Assembly: GCA_964016885.1 (NCBI GenBank) | Contig: OZ024743.1 | Span: 189,881,904-189,945,903 of the forward strand | Length of the DNA: 64,000 bases | Direction of reading: 5' to 3' | DNA from: Eledone cirrhosa | Taxonomy: Eukaryota > Mollusca > Cephalopoda > Octopoda > Eledonidae | Part shown: in pieces, positions 59,749-64,000 of the stretch | Layout: each line of letters starts with the position of its first letter | How positions within the stretch are numbered: the stretch's first letter is position 1 | Translations under genes and position numbers: made by a program | Notes under the pieces: model-generated | What the model was told of the DNA's origin: nothing | Seen by the model: only the letters and a program-made list of their open reading frames with translations | Databases searched by the model: none

Positions 59749-59932
59749 TAATTGTTTCTACATTTGGCACAAGGCCAGCAATTATCCAAGTGCATTACTG
59801 GTGCTTTATTTTATCGACCCCGTAAAGTTAACCTCGGCGGGATTTGAACTCAGAATGGCAAGGGCCGTAACTCTATGCGTCAAAGTATGGCGTCCGACCC
59901 TCTACCGATACTGCCAATCCACCGCCCTAATG
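59749..59932 (-). mobile_element. cephalopod tRNA-SINE, full length
   Basis: The plus strand reads TTGTTTCTACATTTGGCACA, AGGCCAGCAATTATCC, ATCGACCCCGTAAAGTTAAC, CTCGGCGGGATTTGAACTC, ending ACTGCCAATCCACCGCCC. Same subfamily as the 40.9 and 56.4 kb copies but more diverged. Confidence 0.9.
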
Positions 59933-60904
59933 ATTAGAAATTAATGTAGGAAAATAAGTTGCATTTAAATTTCTAAATAATTTTGATACCTGAAATATTA
60001 AGCCATAGCTCTACAATTTCCAAATATATAGAATAGCTAATTAAATCATGTATGCATATATTTTATAATGAATTTAACTACAACAACACCTGATGATCTC
60101 TTAAATTTCCTTCTCATTGACTCTAGCAATCTGTCATGAATTGTTGCAGTTGTATATAGATGAGAACTATGTTCAGAAAGTAAGGATATATAGAATGTTT
60201 ACATTTTTATATTAATATTATTCTATCATTTCGCTACTCTGATAATTCTAATTGATGATTTATTATTTAGATTTTACTTTCAGTATGTAAATATCCTTTC
60301 CATGACTTCAGGCACAATGAAGGAAGAAGAGCATCATGTAAAATAAGCTAGTAAGACAAAGTTAACAAAGTAAATATTTCAATTTCTTTCATGTAACTAA
60401 GTTACCAATTGAGATGATTACTGTATTTCCCAGCGTCAAAGAAGCTACTTTTTTCCTAAAATAAGTCTCAAAATCTACCATGCGTCCGGAAGGCCAAAGG
60501 TTGTTTATCATTTATTCTTTTTCAAATTTTGGGTTGTCAAAATTAGGGTGCGTCCTCGAGGACGAACCATCTTCAGTATCGATCTGCTCGTCAGACTGGT
60601 GATCCAACAAAAGATATATTTTTGTTGTGGTATGTGAGCCGAGAAGGTATATATATATATATATAGGCATTGGCCCTATTATTTTGTGCGTTGGCGTTTG
60701 TGTGAATTTTGGTGTAATTGGTGATGCAGCAATGCGGGTGTGTATTCACCGATATTCATGAGCACACGAGCAATTAAGGATTTGTGTGCGCATGTGTGGG
60801 CACGTTTTGGAATGTATATCGGTTAGTCAAAGACTTGTTTTGGTGTAAATAGGAAGCAGAGGTTTGTAAGATGTGTCATGCTTGTGTCGGTGCTAGTTTT
60901 AGCT
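59933..60904. other. no gene seen
   Basis: AT-rich, with a GT-rich stretch at 60660-60830 and a TA run at 60646. AAATTTTGGGTTGTCAAAAT, then TAGGGTGCGTCCTCGAGGAC, near 60530-60565 resembles a DNA-transposon end, unconfirmed. Confidence 0.35.
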
Positions 60905-61102
60905 AGGTATTTCCCCTGCATTTGCTTCCACTGATCTAGAAGCAGTCAAGTGATTGTCTTGTTTTTTGAAGAATGAGCTACAGATAGATAAATCATTGAC
61001 ATCATAGAATTCCAGAAGCCTGAAAACCTCCTCATATCTAGCACCGAATCCACAACCCCCATGGATCCCCTCAAAGCAATCACAGTATTGCCCAACATGC
61101 CC

Positions 61103-61105
<3 letters not shown>
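60905..61105 (-). pseudogene. LINE endonuclease fragment
   Basis: The minus frame reads NGHVGQYCDCFEGIHGGCGF, GARYEEVFRLLEFYDVNDLS, ICSSFFKKQDNHLTA. It matches the endonuclease segment GDFNGHVGxxxxGFxGVHGG, ERNxEGxRxLEFAxAxxL, CNTxFKKxDxxLxT. It starts directly at a TA microsatellite, so the 5' part is lost. Confidence 0.75.
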
Positions 61106-61154
<49 letters not shown>

Positions 61155-61718
61155 GAGTGGGAAATGAAATTTTGTTTCATTTTTTCCGTTTATTGTTTTC
61201 GGTGCACCCGGCTGATTAACCCATTCGATATGCAAATTGGGCTACTCAGCCGTTAATATGCATAAGGTAAGTATATACGTTCAACAATCTGGCAGGAAGG
61301 TATACGTTGACGACGATAGCTAATAAGCTTGAAACTAGTACAGCGTTCCTTTGTCAGTGTTGAACAAACGAGCAACGATGGTTGCTAGACACTACGGCTT
61401 AATACGGGATTTTTGTTTACAAACACACCGAGCATTATAATAAATGTTCGGTGAATCCATACGTACATATATATATATGTGTGCATGTATGTATATACAT
61501 ATACATACTACTGTACGTCTGTATGCATATATGTATGTACGTGTACATATTTATATTTAAGTAACAGCCGTACTAAGAGTGGGAAATGAAATATCGTTTC
61601 ATTTTTTCCGTTTATCGTTTTCGCTGCACCCGGCCGATTAACCCACTCGATATTCAAATTGAGCTACTCAGCCGTTAATATGCATAAGGTAAGTATATAC
61701 GTTCAACAATCTGGCAGG

Positions 61719-61773
61719 AAGGTATACGTTGCTGACGATAGCTAATAAGCTTGAAACTAGTACAGCATTCCTT
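61719..61773 (+). ncRNA. hammerhead ribozyme, one stem I mismatch
   Basis: Core 61732-61738, predicted cleavage after 61762. Inner stem ACGTTG faces CAGCAT, giving one C.A mismatch. Confidence 0.55.
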
Positions 61774-62148
61774 TGTCAGTGTTGAACAAACGAGCAACGA
61801 TGGTTGCTAGACACTGTACGGCTTAATACGCGATGTTTGTTTACAAACACACCGAGCATTATAATAAATGTTTGTTGAATCCATACGTACATGTATATAT
61901 GTGTGCATGTATGTATATATATATACATACTAATGTACGTCTGTATACATATATTTATATACGTGTACATACTTATATTTAAGTAACAGCCGTACTAAGA
62001 GTGGGAAATGAAATTTCGTTTCAATTTTTCCGTTTATCGTTTTCGGTGCACCCGGCCGATTAACCCACTCGATATGCAAATTGGGCTACTCAGCCGTTAA
62101 TATGCATAAGTTAAGTATATACTTTCAGACGTTCAACAATCTGGCAGC

Positions 62149-62203
62149 AAGGTATACGTTGCTGACGATAGCTAATAAGCTTGAAACTAGTACAGCGTTC
62201 CTT
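62149..62203 (+). ncRNA. hammerhead ribozyme, last isolated monomer
   Basis: Core 62162-62168, predicted cleavage after 62192. Consensus stems. Confidence 0.7.
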
Positions 62204-62334
62204 TGTCAGTGTTCAATAAACGAGCAACGATAGTTGCTAGATACTGCGGCTTAATACGCGATGTTTGTTTACAAACACACCGAGCATTATAATAAATGTT
62301 TGGTGAATCCATACGTACATATATATATGTGTGT

Positions 62335-62793
62335 GTAGCGGTTGTCTCCCTTGTTTTGATTGGGATCCTGACGGGAGGTGGAACCCTTTCTGCGACTTCC
62401 GGTCAGAGCCCTATAAAACTAACAACTTTAAGCTTCCTCCCTCTCTTTGCCTTTTCGGCACCAGGTCGAAGAGCCTCTCATTTGGCTCTGCCATTAATTT
62501 GGCCAACTTGCTACATATTTTCATTTCGATTTTTATACACTAAAATTCTGGCGGGAGGTTATGTAGCGGTTGTCTCCCTTGTTTTGATTGGGATCCTGAC
62601 GGGAGGTGGAACCCTTTCTGCGACTTCCGGTCAGAGCCCTATAAAACTAACAACTTTAAGCTTCCTCCCTCTCTTTGCCTTTTCGGCACCAGGTCGAAGA
62701 GCCTCTCATTTGGCTCTGCCATTAATTTGGCCAACAGGCGCCTGGCCTTCGCCAGGCGCCCTCTGCCAGCCGCGTTTGCCTGGCAATCAAAAC
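62335..62793 (+). repeat. LTR-like repeat, partial tandem duplication
   Basis: The unit TGTAGCGGTTGTCTCCCTTG, containing a TATA-like CCTATAAAACTAAC and ending TTAATTTGGCCAAC, occurs at 62335-62508 and 62562-62735. TTGCTACATATTTTCATTTC, followed by CTGGCGGGAGGTTA, lies between them. The second copy continues into a GGCGCCTGGC/GCCAGGCGCC hairpin and ends AATCAAAACG. Confidence 0.8.
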
Positions 62794-63618
62794 GTTCACA
62801 CCAATAATTATGCTGATTGAAGCCTTTCTTTTTCATCATTGTCACTTTCAAAATTGCACTATCATTTTCTCGCGCGTTAGAAATATTATTTTTTTTCAAC
62901 CTTGTATTGGCACGTGTAGGCAGCACAAATTCTCGATTCACAGTGATGTCTCTACTCACAGACAGCCGCACGCCAGAGATATCATTTATCACCAGGGATT
63001 CTTCAGCCTTAAGCTATATCCTTCTATTTGCCGGTTTATAAATTTACAATGTAAATTTACAGTTGATAACCGCGCATTTATTAGGAATGCTTATTTCTCT
63101 GGTCGCTGGCCTCTTGACCCTTCCAGGTCAACGCATTCTCAACATCGACTGCTATTTCTAGCACTTTGCGCAACTCATTTTTTCTAAAAAAAATTTTTTT
63201 ACTGTGAATTTAAACACCGAATACGCTCACTCAGCGAGACAACAGCAGCAGCAACAGCAATACATCAATACAGCTTCACCAAAGCCAGAGAATTCATTTT
63301 TGCAGCACTCTTCCTGTGAGAAAATCCATTCGGAGGTTGGAAATTTGACGATATACCACAGAACAGAAACCACCTGCATTCATTCTCTGGAACACACTTT
63401 CTTTCCTGCTGTCATGTGATTGCACACCTGTGAACTATATTTTGAACTTTGAGCTCTTCTATTACTTTTACTTTATTACATTGTATCTTTGGGTGATGGA
63501 TAGATGGATGTCCAGTCGTTCTCTGGCCAAGAGCGGTTGGCTACCTTGATATCTATCATTGATTTTTCCAGACATTCTTTTGTCGTAATTTTCATGCCTG
63601 TTACAACATTCTCGCCAA
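62794..63618. other. region between LTR-like repeats, no coding recognised
   Basis: 825 bp containing a short CAGCAGCAACAGCAA run at 63240-63262. A 125-codon frame at 62810-63187 has no recognisable similarity and I treat it as chance. If the flanks are LTRs this would be a miniature LTR element (TRIM-like). No primer-binding site or polypurine tract is evident. Confidence 0.4.
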
Positions 63619-63908
63619 CTTGCTACATATTTTCATTTCGATTTTTATACACTAAAATTCTGGCGGGAGGTTATGTAGCGGTTGTCTCCCTTGTTTTGAT
63701 TAGGATCTAGACGGGAAGTGGAACCCTTTCTGCAACTTCCGGTCAGAGCCCTATAAAACTAACAACTTTAAGCTTCCTTTCTCTCTCTTTGCCTTTTCGG
63801 CACCAGGACAAGAGCCTCTCATTTGGCTCTGCCATTAATTTGGCCAACAGGCGCCTGGCCTTAGCCAGGCGCCCTCTGCCAGCCGCGTTTGCCTGGCAAT
63901 CAAAACGG
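63619..63908 (+). repeat. LTR-like repeat, third copy
   Basis: CTTGCTACATATTTTCATTT through TGTAGCGGTTG, TATAAAACTAAC, the GGCGCCTGGC hairpin (loop CTTA) and AATCAAAACG. About 290 bp and nearly identical to 62509-62793, differing at several positions and one small indel. Confidence 0.8.
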
Positions 63909-64000
63909 TAACTACTAACTTTGTTTCATTCTAACATCTATCTTTGACATGTCAAGTATTCTATCTACCGTTAATTAAATATTATATACACAAACCATGT

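Larger units (their letters stand above)
61147..62335 (+). repeat. short hammerhead-satellite array, about 2.8 monomers
   Basis: Octamer-position landmarks at about 61229, 61650 (mutated to ATTCAAAT) and 62074. It starts at the same junction phase as the other loci (GGGAAATGAAATTTTGTTTC), preceded by a TA tract. The last monomer stops inside ATATATATATGTGTG, where the TGTAGCGG repeat begins. The first monomer's ribozyme core is mutated (ACGACGA at about 61309). Confidence 0.95.

Noticed and set aside
62810..63187. 125-codon frame between the LTR-like repeats as a gag
   Set aside because: No zinc knuckle or recognisable capsid motif, and the composition is consistent with chance.

Overview
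This window looks like intergenic or intronic DNA of a cephalopod mollusc, most likely an octopus. It is AT-rich and crowded with TA, CA and TATG microsatellites. It holds many copies of the tRNA-derived cephalopod SINE (head GGCGGTGGATTGGCAG, B-box-like GAGTTCAAATCCCG) and one SINE of the octopus OR type. I find no host protein-coding gene. Every readable coding signal comes from a mobile element, and all of them are broken.

Layout. 0-12 kb: a diverged long inverted repeat with a LINE 3' end nested inside it, a decayed reverse transcriptase (RT) fragment, SINEs, unique AT-rich sequence, and two related inverted-repeat elements. 12.6-13.9 kb: a 5'-truncated RT/endonuclease element on the minus strand. 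14.05-27.25 kb: a tandem array of 31 monomers averaging about 425 bp with higher-order structure. 28.4-29.6 kb: a second copy of the 13 kb element family. 30-36 kb: a 119-bp palindrome, LINE and Penelope-type RT fragments, an internally deleted mariner, and a foldback element. 40-45.7 kb: SINE, RT fragment, and a composite Penelope-like element with direct and inverted pseudo-LTRs. 45.8-47.4 kb: a non-autonomous Helitron. 47.4-48.2 kb: two foldback elements. 49-54 kb: Penelope-type, RTE-type and other LINE fragments. 54.4-54.8 kb: a 335-bp pure polypurine tract. 58.7 kb and 61.1-62.3 kb: one monomer, then about 2.8 monomers, of the same satellite. 62.3-63.9 kb: LTR-like direct repeats.

Main discovery. 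The satellite monomer carries what reads as a type I hammerhead ribozyme: CTGACGA core, 4-bp stem II, GAA, 3-bp self-complementary stem III, GTA cleavage triplet, and a two-part stem I with an internal loop. By eye 11 of the 31 array monomers keep the core and inner stem I, and so do the isolated copies at 58.8 and 62.15 kb. The same monomers carry a conserved POU octamer ATGCAAAT about 90-100 bp upstream. This combination resembles the amphibian satellite 2 and retrozyme families. The arrays at 14, 58 and 61 kb share the same left phase and TA-rich surroundings, and the two complete loci also share the right phase, which suggests dispersal as a defined unit. Separate hammerhead-like folds sit in the foldback element at 35.8-36.1 kb (both arms, opposite strands), in the Helitron at 47.0 kb, in the foldback at 47.9 kb, and in decayed form in the Penelope pseudo-LTRs at 41.6, 44.7 and 45.6 kb. 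Three of the four better families share an unusual U.U opposition where most hammerheads have G-C at 10.1-11.1. Hammerhead satellite and Penelope-like elements in one region fit the proposal that Penelope-type RTs move metazoan retrozymes. That link is inference here. All alignments and folds were made by eye, with no computed energies or database searches.
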